Part shown: in pieces, positions 7,057 to 14,756 of the stretch | Layout of the letters: every line of letters starts with the position of its first letter | Numbering within the stretch: the stretch's first letter is position 1 | NCBI GenBank assembly: GCA_964530165.1 | Contig: CAZGYE010000022.1 | Location: 1 to 34,497 of the forward strand | From: CAZGYE01 sp964530165 | GTDB taxonomy: Bacteria > Planctomycetota > Planctomycetia > Planctomycetales > Planctomycetaceae | Direction of reading: 5' to 3' | Length of the DNA stretch: 34,497 bases | The notes under the pieces: generated by a model | What the model was told of the DNA's origin: nothing | What the model saw: only the letters and a program-made list of their open reading frames with translations | The model's database searches: none | Position numbers and translations under genes: made by a program

Positions 7057-8601
7057 ATGCGTGAGAACCTGTTTGCCAAGACGTTTCTGGGACTGCTTCT
7101 GCTGGCGTGCGTGACCGCGGCCGCTTCGGCCGATGTGACTCTGCCGGCAGTGTTTTCCGACCACATGGTGCTCGAGCGCGACGCGGCCCTGCCGATCTGG
7201 GGCTGGGCTGAGCCGGGCGAAAAGGTCACCGTCACCCTCGACAGGCAGAGCAAGGCCGCAACGACCGATCGTGCCGGCAAGTGGTCGGTCACGCTGGCTG
7301 CACTGGAGGCCGGCGGACCGCACAAGCTGACAGTCAAAGGCAACAACACGGTCGAGATTGCCGACGTGCTCATCGGCGAGGTGTGGCTCTGCTCGGGTCA
7401 GTCGAACATGGCCATGTCGGTCAGGGGATCGGCCAATTTTCCGCAGGAGCAAGCCGACGCCAAGCATCCCGGGATCCGCATGTTCACCGTGACCCGAACA
7501 CCGGCCGAGACGCCGCAGGAACGTTGCCAAGGCGCCTGGCAGGTGTGCAGCCCCGAAACGGTCGGCGGGTTTTCGGCGGCCGCGTACTTCTTCGGCCGGG
7601 AACTGCACCGTGAATTAAACGTACCAGTGGGCCTGATCAATTCTTCCTGGGGCGGCACGCCGGTTCAAGCATGGACCAGCTTGAAGTCGCAACAGGCCCT
7701 GCCGGAACTGGAACCGATGCTCAAAGGGTGGAAACAGCAGATCGCCAAGTATGACCCACAGGCCGCCAAAAAGAACTACGAGAAACGACTCGCTGAGTGG
7801 CCGAACAAGGTCAAGCAGGCGAAGGCGGCCGGCAGACGACCGCCGCGGAGGCCGCGAGCCCCGGTCGACCCCAGGCTGAGCTCGCACCGGCCCGCCAACC
7901 TCTACAACGGCATGATCGCCCCCTTGGCCGGGTATGCCCTGCGCGGGGCGATCTGGTACCAGGGCGAGAGCGATGCCGGCGCGGCCGCTCATCTTTACGG
8001 CCTGCAACTGACCACCATGATCAAGAACTGGCGGCAAATTTGGGGCCAAGGCGATTTCGCGTTCGAGTGGGTCCAATTGCCCAACTTCCGGGCGCCCCAA
8101 CAACGGCCCGTCGAAACCAGCGGCTGGGTGATCGTCCAGGAGCAAATGCTCAAGTCCCTAGCCCTGACCAACACCGGCATGGCCGTCACCATCGACATCG
8201 GCGAAGAGAAGAACATCCATCCCAAGAACAAACAGGACGTCGGCAAGCGGTTGGCCCTCTGGGCATTGGGCACCACCTATGGCAAAGACATCGTCTACTG
8301 CGGACCATTGTATCAGCGCCACAGCAAGCAGGACGGCAAGATCACCATTGAGTTCGACCACGTCGGCGCCGGCCTGGTCGCCAAAGGCGGAAAGCCGAAG
8401 GGGTTTGCAATCGCCGGGGCGGACAAGAAGTTTGTCTTCGCCGACGCGAAGATCGAAGGCGATACGGTCGTCGTTTCCAGCCCGGACGTCAAGGACCCCG
8501 TCGCGGTCCGCTACGCCTGGGCAACCAACCCCGACTGCAACGTCTACAACAAGAGCGGTTTGCCCGCCTCGCCCTTCCGCACCGACGATTGGCCCAAATA
8601 G
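7057..8601 (+). CDS. Secreted sialate O-acetylesterase-like SGNH hydrolase
   Basis: This 514-residue enzyme of the SASA/DUF303 family removes acetyl groups from sialic acids or other acetylated glycans. A signal peptide covers about residues 1-25 (LFAKTFLGLLLLACVTAAASA). A beta domain (DHMVLERDAALPIWGWAEPGEKV) precedes the catalytic block GEVWLCSGQSNM, with the nucleophile Ser at about 116. WYQGESDA follows, and IHPKNKQDVGKRLALWAL near the C-terminus carries the catalytic histidine. The length is normal for planctomycete members. ATG 7057 has GAGGAAA six bases upstream; ATG 7042 in the same frame is a close alternative with a worse-spaced site. The neighbours do not form an obvious operon. 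Confidence 0.88.
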   Translation: MRENLFAKTFLGLLLLACVTAAASADVTLPAVFSDHMVLERDAALPIWGWAEPGEKVTVTLDRQSKAATTDRAGKWSVTLAALEAGGPHKLTVKGNNTVEIADVLIGEVWLCSGQSNMAMSVRGSANFPQEQADAKHPGIRMFTVTRTPAETPQERCQGAWQVCSPETVGGFSAAAYFFGRELHRELNVPVGLINSSWGGTPVQAWTSLKSQQALPELEPMLKGWKQQIAKYDPQAAKKNYEKRLAEWPNKVKQAKAAGRRPPRRPRAPVDPRLSSHRPANLYNGMIAPLAGYALRGAIWYQGESDAGAAAHLYGLQLTTMIKNWRQIWGQGDFAFEWVQLPNFRAPQQRPVETSGWVIVQEQMLKSLALTNTGMAVTIDIGEEKNIHPKNKQDVGKRLALWALGTTYGKDIVYCGPLYQRHSKQDGKITIEFDHVGAGLVAKGGKPKGFAIAGADKKFVFADAKIEGDTVVVSSPDVKDPVAVRYAWATNPDCNVYNKSGLPASPFRTDDWPK

Positions 8602-8661
8602 GGTGCTGTTGGGTCGCATGAGGACAAGACAACACATCCACATTCCCCGGCGAGACCCTGC

Positions 8662-8688
8662 GAGACCAGTACCGATGAAAGTGGTCTC
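8662..8688. terminator. Hairpin after the sialate O-acetylesterase gene
   Basis: GAGACCA (8662-8668) and TGGTCTC (8682-8688) form a perfect 7-base-pair stem with a 13-base loop, 60 bases past the stop codon. No U-run follows, so a factor-independent terminator is doubtful. Confidence 0.25.
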
Positions 8689-8755
8689 CCCACAAGTGCG
8701 ACGGCCCAGGAGTGGCGGACCTGTTTCTTTCGATTCAATCTGAGTGTTGGAGCAA

Positions 8756-8775
8756 CGGAATTCTTGCGAATTCCG
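8756..8775. repeat. Palindrome between convergent genes, REP-like or terminator
   Basis: CGGAATTC (8756-8763), loop TTGC, and GAATTCCG (8768-8775) form a perfect 8-base-pair stem. It can extend to 12 pairs with one mismatch (GCAA... and ...CTGC). It lies 30 bases beyond the end of the minus-strand gene, so it could stop transcription from either side. No U-run is seen on either strand. Confidence 0.45.
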
Positions 8776-8804
8776 CTGCGCACAGGTTTGGGCTTGGCCG
8801 CGGC

Positions 8805-10655
8805 CTAGTGCCTCGCCGCTTCGTAGGTGGCCGGCTTGAGCAGGACCTGTTGGGTTCTGGCCCGGATTTCCTGGGCGATCTCGGCACAGCGGGGGTCCAC
8901 GGCCATCATGATTCCCGCCCGTTGCCGCAGGGTCCGCACCACCCACCGGCACTCGCCCACAAGCTCGTCCTGGTTGCCGCCAATCTGCGTCAACGCCCCG
9001 GTGTACTTTTTGAGTCGATCCAGCACGTCCGGGCCTTCATAATCGAGCAAGTCTTTGCGGAAGCTCCCGTTCATTTCGGCGACGAACTCCGGCGTCTTAA
9101 TCTTCTCCTGCCGCCGTCCGATCCGAGCGTCGATCTCGCGGGTGATCTTGTCCATTTCGGTCAGGAACTCCGCCAGCTCTGGATGGGCCTTTCTCTGCTC
9201 GGCCAGGTACGCTTGGGTCTCGTGTCCGAACTCGACGTAGCGAGTAATCCGGCCGCGGATGTGCGTGACGAACGCCAGCGCGTCGTCCAGGACCGCTTCG
9301 ATTTCTCTGCGCTTCTGCCGCTGCTGGTTGTTGCGGTAGATCGCCTGCAGCGCGTCTCTGGCCGCACACGTGGCGCGGCCCATTTTCTCCTGCTTCTGCC
9401 CTTCCACTTTCAGGATGTACTCGCACGGCCCGACGCCCAGGCTGTTTCGTACGATGTCGACGACCGTGAACGTATCAGTGGGCGTCTGCGGGAGGCGGTT
9501 GATCGGATAGATGAGGGCCGGCCCCTCGAACGTCAGAGCCCGGTGCTTCAAGGGCTGGATGTAGCCTCGCCCGACGCGATCGATCCAGCACGGGTACACG
9601 AACCGGCCGAGCACCGTGGTCCAGCGTTTTCTGTCAGGACCGATGCGCGACGCGCCTCGGCCCATCCAGGCCGGCTTCAGGTAACCGCGCCCCTGCTTCT
9701 CTTCGAGCAGCATCTCCCAACTGTCGGTCAGATCGTTGGTCCTGGTGAAATCGATCCGCCACTGGGCCGCGAACGGCATTTTCCATTCCAGCGGAGTGAC
9801 CTTCTTGGCCTGTTCGGCGCTCACGGCCGCAGCGTGCCAAACCTGAGGGGCCTCCATCAGCGCCACCCAGATCTTCCGGTCTTGGCCGAAGTCGATTTCC
9901 GATCCCGTGACGATCCTCTTGTCGCCTTTCCCCGCCAGCGAAAGTCTGACGTCCTGCTCGCGGTTCTCGAACACGCACATGACGATGGCGTCTCCCCCCG
10001 CCGTCGGTTGCAGCAGGAAGTTTTCGCTCGGCACTTCGACGTGGGGCACGGGGACCTTGCGGGCATCGATCACGATGTCGTCAGCGAAGAAATCCGGGAG
10101 AACGACGAACCGGCCCGGACAATCGACGCGAAGCCGGCCGACGCCGGGGCTTGGCTCCAGCTCGACGGAGACGTCTCCCCGCTTGATCCGCAACCTCGCC
10201 GTGAGCACGTCCCCCTGTTTGGTCTGGTACGAGGCTTCCAGACGCGCGGCGCTCCTGGTGTTTTCGACGAGAGCGACGCGATCCAGCCGAGCCGCCGGCT
10301 CACCGGTCGGTGAAAGCAGCCGGAGCCGCACCCGCGACACGACGCCCCGGGGGCCCACGGAATAGACTTCCACGGCCGAGTCCAACTTGCGCAGCACGGC
10401 CAAGACGTCCCCGGCAGTCAACACCGCGTCGCCCTTGAACGACGCAGCCTTCTGATCGCGCGGGATACGCGTCCATTGGCCTTTTCCGGCAAAAGCCGCC
10501 GCCGCAAGCGGCTCGGCCGACGGCCGAGCCGTGTCCCAGACGGCAATCCCCGCACCGAAACTCTGCAGAACGTCTCCGTATGCCGCATGGTGCAGCAGCA
10601 CGGTCATCGTGAACAACACAGCTTGAATGATGACGGCCCAATGGGTGTGTTTCAC
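8805..10655 (-). CDS. Unknown secreted protein, 616 residues
   Basis: The function is not recognised. The protein begins with a signal peptide (about residues 1-28, hydrophobic core AVIIQAVLFTMTVLLHHAAYG). Residues of about 30-430 look beta-rich, with many Trp, Gly and short charged strands, as in carbohydrate-binding or beta-sandwich proteins. From about 430 to the end it is charged and helical, with repeated Arg/Lys/Glu runs (RNNQQRQKRREIEAVLDDA) that could form a coiled coil. The start is GTG 10655, with GGAG nine bases upstream. It follows the Tat TIM-barrel gene on the same strand at a 116-base interval, so it may act on a related periplasmic glycan. No catalytic motif is evident. Confidence 0.7.
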   Translation of the reverse strand: MKHTHWAVIIQAVLFTMTVLLHHAAYGDVLQSFGAGIAVWDTARPSAEPLAAAAFAGKGQWTRIPRDQKAASFKGDAVLTAGDVLAVLRKLDSAVEVYSVGPRGVVSRVRLRLLSPTGEPAARLDRVALVENTRSAARLEASYQTKQGDVLTARLRIKRGDVSVELEPSPGVGRLRVDCPGRFVVLPDFFADDIVIDARKVPVPHVEVPSENFLLQPTAGGDAIVMCVFENREQDVRLSLAGKGDKRIVTGSEIDFGQDRKIWVALMEAPQVWHAAAVSAEQAKKVTPLEWKMPFAAQWRIDFTRTNDLTDSWEMLLEEKQGRGYLKPAWMGRGASRIGPDRKRWTTVLGRFVYPCWIDRVGRGYIQPLKHRALTFEGPALIYPINRLPQTPTDTFTVVDIVRNSLGVGPCEYILKVEGQKQEKMGRATCAARDALQAIYRNNQQRQKRREIEAVLDDALAFVTHIRGRITRYVEFGHETQAYLAEQRKAHPELAEFLTEMDKITREIDARIGRRQEKIKTPEFVAEMNGSFRKDLLDYEGPDVLDRLKKYTGALTQIGGNQDELVGECRWVVRTLRQRAGIMMAVDPRCAEIAQEIRARTQQVLLKPATYEAARH

Positions 10656-10711
10656 AGTCTGGTCTCCGGCAATCGATACTTCGTCGCGTTACACGCTACT
10701 TAGCCGCCGCA

Positions 10712-10729
10712 GCAGGCTGGAAAGCCTGC
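10712..10729. repeat. REP-like hairpin with GGAA loop
   Basis: GCAGGCT (10712-10718), loop GGAA, and AGCCTGC (10723-10729) form a perfect 7-base-pair stem in the space between two minus-strand genes. It could attenuate read-through after the TIM-barrel gene, but has no U-run. Confidence 0.45.
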
Positions 10730-10771
10730 CCCACACCCACCCGTACCGCTCATTTCCACGTTGACGGACCA

Positions 10772-11680
10772 CTAGCCGGCAAGCGACCGGGCCGTCTTCT
10801 CGACGAAGGCGATGCACTCGGCGACTTCGTCCATCAGTTTGGGTGACTCGTGCTCGTATTCGACCGACATGACGCCTCGGAAACCTTGCCGTTGGAACTC
10901 CTTGAGGACCGCCGTGTAGTCGGCCAGACCGGTGCCCAGCGGGACGTCGCGTGCGGCGGGTTTGTTCCACTCGGCGATGTCCTTGAGGTGGACGCTGATA
11001 ATTCTGCCTTCCATCTTCTTCAGACAGTCGACCGGCTTGAGCCCCGAGCGGACCCAGTGGCCAGTGTCGCAGCAGGCGCCGATCCGTTTGCCGCGGCCCT
11101 TGCAGACGGCCAAGACGTTTTCCGGCCGCCAGTATTTGGACTTCGGCGACTTGGGATGGTTGTGCACGGCGAGGTTGATTTCGTACTCGTCCGAGAGGCT
11201 CTCGACCAGGTCGAAGGCTTCGGCAGGCGGTTCCGCGACGATCGTTTCGGCGCCCATCTGCTTGGCAAACTCGAAGGTCCTGCGAGCCGCCGCTGCGTTG
11301 TTGTCCAGGCGGGCATAGTAGTTGATCATCCTGATGCCACGGTCGGCCATCCGCTGCTTCATCTCTTTGCGGAGCGGAACGGAGAGCTGCTCACTGGTCT
11401 TCAAGCCGGGACGGTCTTTGTCGAGCCGTAGGAAAAAGCACGGTTCGACATACCGGAGGCCCAACGAGGCAATCTTGTCGAGCGATTCGTAGAACGAGAA
11501 GCTGCGAAACGTATAGAGTTGACCGCAGAGAGACCAGCCGAGCTTCTCGGCGTGAGGTGTTGCGGATTTGACGGTCTCGGCGGCCGAGACCAGCGCGCCG
11601 CCGGACCGTATGAGCGAATCGCCCACGGCAATGGCGGCGGCGGTCTTCAGGAATCCACGTCGGTCGATCTTGTTTTGCAT
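10772..11680 (-). CDS. Tat-exported TIM-barrel sugar isomerase/epimerase-like protein
   Basis: This 302-residue member of the same superfamily as the gene at 4785 is only distantly similar to it. The twin-arginine signal is DRRGFLKTAAAIAVG at about residues 6-20. Barrel features include GLRYVEPCFF, AETIVAEPP, NLAVHNHPKS, GACCDTGHWVRSG, SVHLKDIAEW and MSVEYEHES; the Glu, His and Asp residues at these strand ends are typical metal ligands. ATG 11680 has GAGAGGAA upstream at good spacing. Family members act on keto- or amino-sugars and inositols, and the substrate here cannot be told. It may be cotranscribed with the unknown secreted protein downstream. Confidence 0.86.
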   Translation of the reverse strand: MQNKIDRRGFLKTAAAIAVGDSLIRSGGALVSAAETVKSATPHAEKLGWSLCGQLYTFRSFSFYESLDKIASLGLRYVEPCFFLRLDKDRPGLKTSEQLSVPLRKEMKQRMADRGIRMINYYARLDNNAAAARRTFEFAKQMGAETIVAEPPAEAFDLVESLSDEYEINLAVHNHPKSPKSKYWRPENVLAVCKGRGKRIGACCDTGHWVRSGLKPVDCLKKMEGRIISVHLKDIAEWNKPAARDVPLGTGLADYTAVLKEFQRQGFRGVMSVEYEHESPKLMDEVAECIAFVEKTARSLAG

Positions 11681-11735
11681 TGTTCAGTTCCTCTCGGGTC
11701 ATGGGGTCACGATACGGCCACCACTGATGTGATCA

Positions 11736-11751
11736 GGGGACTCACGTCCCC
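11736..11751. repeat. Short hairpin downstream of the ThuA gene
   Basis: GGGGAC (11736-11741), loop TCAC, and GTCCCC (11746-11751) form a perfect stem about 33 bases beyond the end of the ThuA gene on its strand. It could serve as a terminator without a U-run, or be a REP-like repeat. Confidence 0.4.
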
Positions 11752-11783
11752 CGCTCGCCGGAAGCAGCAAACGACGAACGACT

Positions 11784-12533
11784 CTAACGGCCTGCAGCCC
11801 AGCGAATTGCCTGGTGGAGCAGCCTGCGGTAGATCGGGTTGTTGTAGGCGTTCGCGTCGTGTCCCAGCATCAGGTAACAGACCGGGCTCTTGCCATACTT
11901 GGTCGTCCAGGCCACCTCGGGATTGTTTTTGGGGTGATCGGTTTTCAAGAGGACCTTCACGCCTTTGGCCACGTAGAAACGGCCGTACGTTTCGTCGAGG
12001 ATCTCGAAATCGTCAATTCCTCGGGTAATGGGGTGCTTCTTGTCGACCACGGTGATCTTCAGATGCTCGTCATGCGACCAGGGCGTCTTCTTGTACGACT
12101 TGCCGTCGATTTCGCAGTCGGCGAACACGAACTTGCCGCCGATGATTTTGCGGAATTCGTCCCACTTGGCATGACCGCCGAGATTGTGGTGCAACGAGAC
12201 GACGCCGATCCCCTTTCCCAGCAGCGCGACAAACGCCTGTTGCTGCTGTGGCGTGATGCCCGGCTTGCACATGTCGTACATCACAATGCAATCGTAGTCG
12301 TCCTCCAGCCCGGGCTTGAGCAGATCGGCATCCTGTGGCATTTGCATCTTGGTATATTCGACGTCTTGCATGGCATCGAACATGCCGTAAAACGGCTCCT
12401 GCTGAAATCCGTGCCCTCCGCTAGTCAGAAGAACGCGGACCTTCGCCCCCGCGGACGACTGTTGAGCCTCCGCAGCGTTTGCGAAGGGGATGACGAGAAA
12501 CGTCGCCAGCATCGACAAAAGCAAGCCTCTCAT
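11784..12533 (-). CDS. Secreted ThuA-domain protein
   Basis: This 249-residue protein has a signal peptide (about 1-21, ending FANAAEA) and a class I glutamine amidotransferase-like ThuA fold. The first strand and turn are VRVLLTSGGHGF at about 32-43. DYDCIVMYDMCKPGITPQQQQAF follows, and GIGVVSLHHNLGGHAKWDEFRKIIGGKF occupies the position of the nucleophile elbow, with VVSLHH in place of a cysteine, as is common in ThuA proteins. ThuA proteins are linked to trehalose or keto-sugar use, but the exact reaction is not established. ATG 12533 overlaps the riboflavin synthase stop as ATGA, so translation is probably coupled. The frame upstream of this ATG lies over the riboflavin synthase gene and is not used. 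Confidence 0.88.
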   Translation of the reverse strand: MRGLLLSMLATFLVIPFANAAEAQQSSAGAKVRVLLTSGGHGFQQEPFYGMFDAMQDVEYTKMQMPQDADLLKPGLEDDYDCIVMYDMCKPGITPQQQQAFVALLGKGIGVVSLHHNLGGHAKWDEFRKIIGGKFVFADCEIDGKSYKKTPWSHDEHLKITVVDKKHPITRGIDDFEILDETYGRFYVAKGVKVLLKTDHPKNNPEVAWTTKYGKSPVCYLMLGHDANAYNNPIYRRLLHQAIRWAAGR

Positions 12534-13165
12534 GATGATCTCCCCATTGTTTGTGGTTTGACGGCCTCGAAAAGTCCGAGCCACTGCAAATAGTGGACGA
12601 GTTGCCGGGAAACGATGTCTGTCTCGATATTGACCGGATCGCCGACATGCAGGTCGCCCAGGTTCGTTCTTTCCAGCGTCGTGGGAATCAGGGCCAGGGC
12701 GAAGGCGTCCGGCCGGACTTCCGCGACCGTCATGCTCACCCCGTTGACGGCCACACTGCCCAGCGGCGCGATGTACACGCTGAGCTCTTCCGGAGGCCGG
12801 ATCCACAGTTTGAACTCTTCGTCGCTGGTGATGCGTTCGGCCACGTGGCCGACATCGTGTACATGACCCTGAACAAAGTGTCCGTCGATCCGGTCGCCGG
12901 CGCGCAGGCTGCGTTCCAGGTTGACCTTGCTGCCGATCTGGAGTCGTCCCAGATTTGTCTTCGACAGCGTTTCCGTGATGACGTCGAAACGGCAAGGCCG
13001 GCTTTCGCCCGTCACCGCCGTCAGACAGACGCCGTTGACCGAGACGCTGTCACCCGGCTTGAGGTCCGCCGCCGCCGGGCCGAGATCCACGTCCAGGCGT
13101 TTCCCGCCGGGAAAATCCTCGATGGAAACAACCGCACCGGTGCATTCGACAATGCCTGCAAACAT
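12530..13165 (-). CDS. ribE: Riboflavin synthase (alpha chain)
   Basis: This 211-residue cytosolic enzyme dismutates two 6,7-dimethyl-8-ribityllumazine molecules to riboflavin. It shows the two tandem lumazine-binding repeats: MFAGIVECTGAV at the start, GDSVSVNGVCLTAV near residue 40-52, and the second-repeat GHVHDVGHV and GSVAVNGVSMTVAEV. The pattern HFVQGHVHDVG between repeats is typical. The length is normal. ATG 13165 gives the canonical family start; an upstream ATG at 13186 adds seven unlikely residues. It is followed immediately by the ThuA gene, to which it is unrelated in function, and is divergent from the UxaA operon. Confidence 0.95.
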   Translation of the reverse strand: MFAGIVECTGAVVSIEDFPGGKRLDVDLGPAAADLKPGDSVSVNGVCLTAVTGESRPCRFDVITETLSKTNLGRLQIGSKVNLERSLRAGDRIDGHFVQGHVHDVGHVAERITSDEEFKLWIRPPEELSVYIAPLGSVAVNGVSMTVAEVRPDAFALALIPTTLERTNLGDLHVGDPVNIETDIVSRQLVHYLQWLGLFEAVKPQTMGRSS

Positions 13166-13191
13166 GACTGACGACTGACGATTCAAGATTG

Positions 13192-13220
13192 TTGATTGAC
13201 AAACACGTGAGCAATCTATT
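13192..13220 (+). promoter_or_regulatory. Candidate promoter of the UxaA operon
   Basis: TTGATT (13192-13197), a 17-base spacer and TCTATT (13215-13220) lie 54 bases before the ATG at 13275. Both boxes match 4 of 6 bases. A 9-base inverted repeat, GATTGACAA (13194-13202) and TTGTCAATC (13246-13254), overlaps the region and could be an operator shared with the divergent riboflavin synthase gene. Confidence 0.28.
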
Positions 13221-13274
13221 CCAATCGTCCATGGTCACACTTCAATTGTCAATCCGGGACAAGGAGAAACATCG

Positions 13275-13553
13275 ATGATCCATTATCTCGTGCATGGGGC
13301 CGCGGACACCGTGGGCGTCACGGCCGTCGACGTCAAGAAGGGCCAGTCCTTGAAGGGCTGGGACATGACGACCGACAAGACGCTCGGCGCCAAGGCCGCG
13401 CAGAAAATTCCGCTGGGACACAAAATCGCCTTGATCGACATCGCCAAAGGCGACGAGGTCGTCAAGTATAACGAAACGATCGGCGTCGCCACAAAGCCCA
13501 TCAAGAAGGGACAGCACGTTCACACCCACAACCTCAAGACCACAAGGTGGTAA
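13275..13553 (+). CDS. UxaA-type dehydratase small subunit (SAF domain)
   Basis: This 92-residue protein corresponds to the N-terminal SAF domain of altronate dehydratase, which exists as a separate chain in sulfolactate sulfo-lyase-like and related two-subunit enzymes. VGVTAVDVKKGQSL, IPLGHKIALIDIAKGDEVVKYNETIG and the ending KKGQHVHTHNLKT are characteristic of the domain. ATG 13275 follows a strong AAGGAGA. The large subunit begins 3 bases after its stop, so the two must be made together. The substrate could be a sugar acid or a sulfonated acid; sequence alone does not decide. Confidence 0.85.
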   Translation: MIHYLVHGAADTVGVTAVDVKKGQSLKGWDMTTDKTLGAKAAQKIPLGHKIALIDIAKGDEVVKYNETIGVATKPIKKGQHVHTHNLKTTRW

Positions 13554-13556
13554 ATC

Positions 13557-14756
13557 ATGCCAAGGACGACATCCAAAGACGGATCCAGCTTGCAGCTCGC
13601 CAAACACTTCATGGGATACCGCCGCGAGAACGGGCGCGTCGGCATCCGCAATCACGTGGTCGTCATGCCGCTCGACGACATCTCCAACGCCGCCGCCGAA
13701 GCCGTGGCCGCCCACGTTCAGGGAACCACGGTGATCCCGCACGCCTACGGCCGCCTGCAGTTCGGCGAAGACCTGGAACTGTTTTTCCGCACGATCATCG
13801 GAACCTGCGCCAACCCGAACGTGGCCGCCTGCGTCGTCATCGGCATCGAGGACGAATGGACCGACCGCGTCGTCCGAGGCGTTCAAGCGCTGGGCCGAAC
13901 CAAGGCCGCCGGCTTTTCGATCGAATTGAAGGGCCAGTTCGAATGCGTCCGTCAGGCTTCGTGGAAGGCCTGGGAATACAAACTGTGGGCCAGCGAGCTG
14001 AATCGCGAGAAATGCCCGCTGCGAGACCTGTGGGTCTCGACCAAGTGCGGCGAGTCGGACACCACCTCGGGTCTGGCCTCGTGTCCGACTGTCGGAAACG
14101 TGTTCGACCGCCTCTACACCCACGGCAACACGCTTTGCTTCGGCGAGACGACCGAGATCACCGGCGCCGAACACATTTGTGTCAAGCGGGCCGCCAACAA
14201 GCAGGCCGCCCGTGACTACATGCGGATGTTCAACCGCTACCAGGACCTGATCACGGCCCAAGGCGTCGATCTGTTCGGCTCGCAGCCAACCAAAGGCAAC
14301 GTACGCGGCGGTTTGACCACGATCGAAGAAAAGGCGCTCGGCAACCTGCAAAAAATCGGCAAGAAGTGCAAGTTCGTCGGCTGCCTGGAGCCGGCCGAAA
14401 GCCCCACCGGCAAAGGCCTGTGGTACATGGACACCTCGTCGGCCGCCGCCGAAGCGGTGACGCTGTGGGCCGCCGCGGGCTTTGTCTGTCATCTCTTCCC
14501 GACGGGGCAGGGCAACGTCATCGGCCATCCGATCGAGCCGGTCATCAAATTGACCGCCAACCCCAACACGGCCGAGTTGATGAAGGAGCACATCGACCTG
14601 GACGTCTCAGGAATCCTGCAACGCCAACTGACGCTCGACCAAGCCGGCGACCTGCTGTGGGACATGATGATCCGCGTGGCCAACGGCCGCTGGACCTGTG
14701 CCGAGGTCATGAACCACAACGAGTTTGTACTGACGAAACTCTACTCCAGCGCATAA
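13557..14756 (+). CDS. UxaA-family dehydratase large subunit
   Basis: This 399-residue protein matches the C-terminal catalytic part of altronate/galactarate dehydratases, which remove water from sugar acids using a metal centre. Recognisable segments are GYRRENGRVGIRNHVVVMPLDD near residue 20-40, IIGTCANPNVAACVVIGIE, STKCGESDTTSGLASCPTVGNVFD (conserved cysteines) and HLFPTGQGNVIGHPIEPVIKLTAN near the end. ATG 13557 has AAGGTGG seven bases upstream. The stop overlaps the next gene as TAATG, tying this catabolic-looking enzyme to a nucleotide-sugar gene. An L-fuconate or other hexonate dehydratase role is possible but unproven. Confidence 0.88.
   Translation: MPRTTSKDGSSLQLAKHFMGYRRENGRVGIRNHVVVMPLDDISNAAAEAVAAHVQGTTVIPHAYGRLQFGEDLELFFRTIIGTCANPNVAACVVIGIEDEWTDRVVRGVQALGRTKAAGFSIELKGQFECVRQASWKAWEYKLWASELNREKCPLRDLWVSTKCGESDTTSGLASCPTVGNVFDRLYTHGNTLCFGETTEITGAEHICVKRAANKQAARDYMRMFNRYQDLITAQGVDLFGSQPTKGNVRGGLTTIEEKALGNLQKIGKKCKFVGCLEPAESPTGKGLWYMDTSSAAAEAVTLWAAAGFVCHLFPTGQGNVIGHPIEPVIKLTANPNTAELMKEHIDLDVSGILQRQLTLDQAGDLLWDMMIRVANGRWTCAEVMNHNEFVLTKLYSSA

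Noticed and set aside
8712..10313. Open frame of 533 codons on the plus strand
   Set aside because: It is antisense to the 616-residue secreted protein, has no ribosome site or signal features, and its composition is typical of an antisense shadow.
12534..12995. N-terminal extension of the ThuA frame
   Set aside because: It overlaps riboflavin synthase completely, is Arg-rich, and would bury the ThuA signal peptide.
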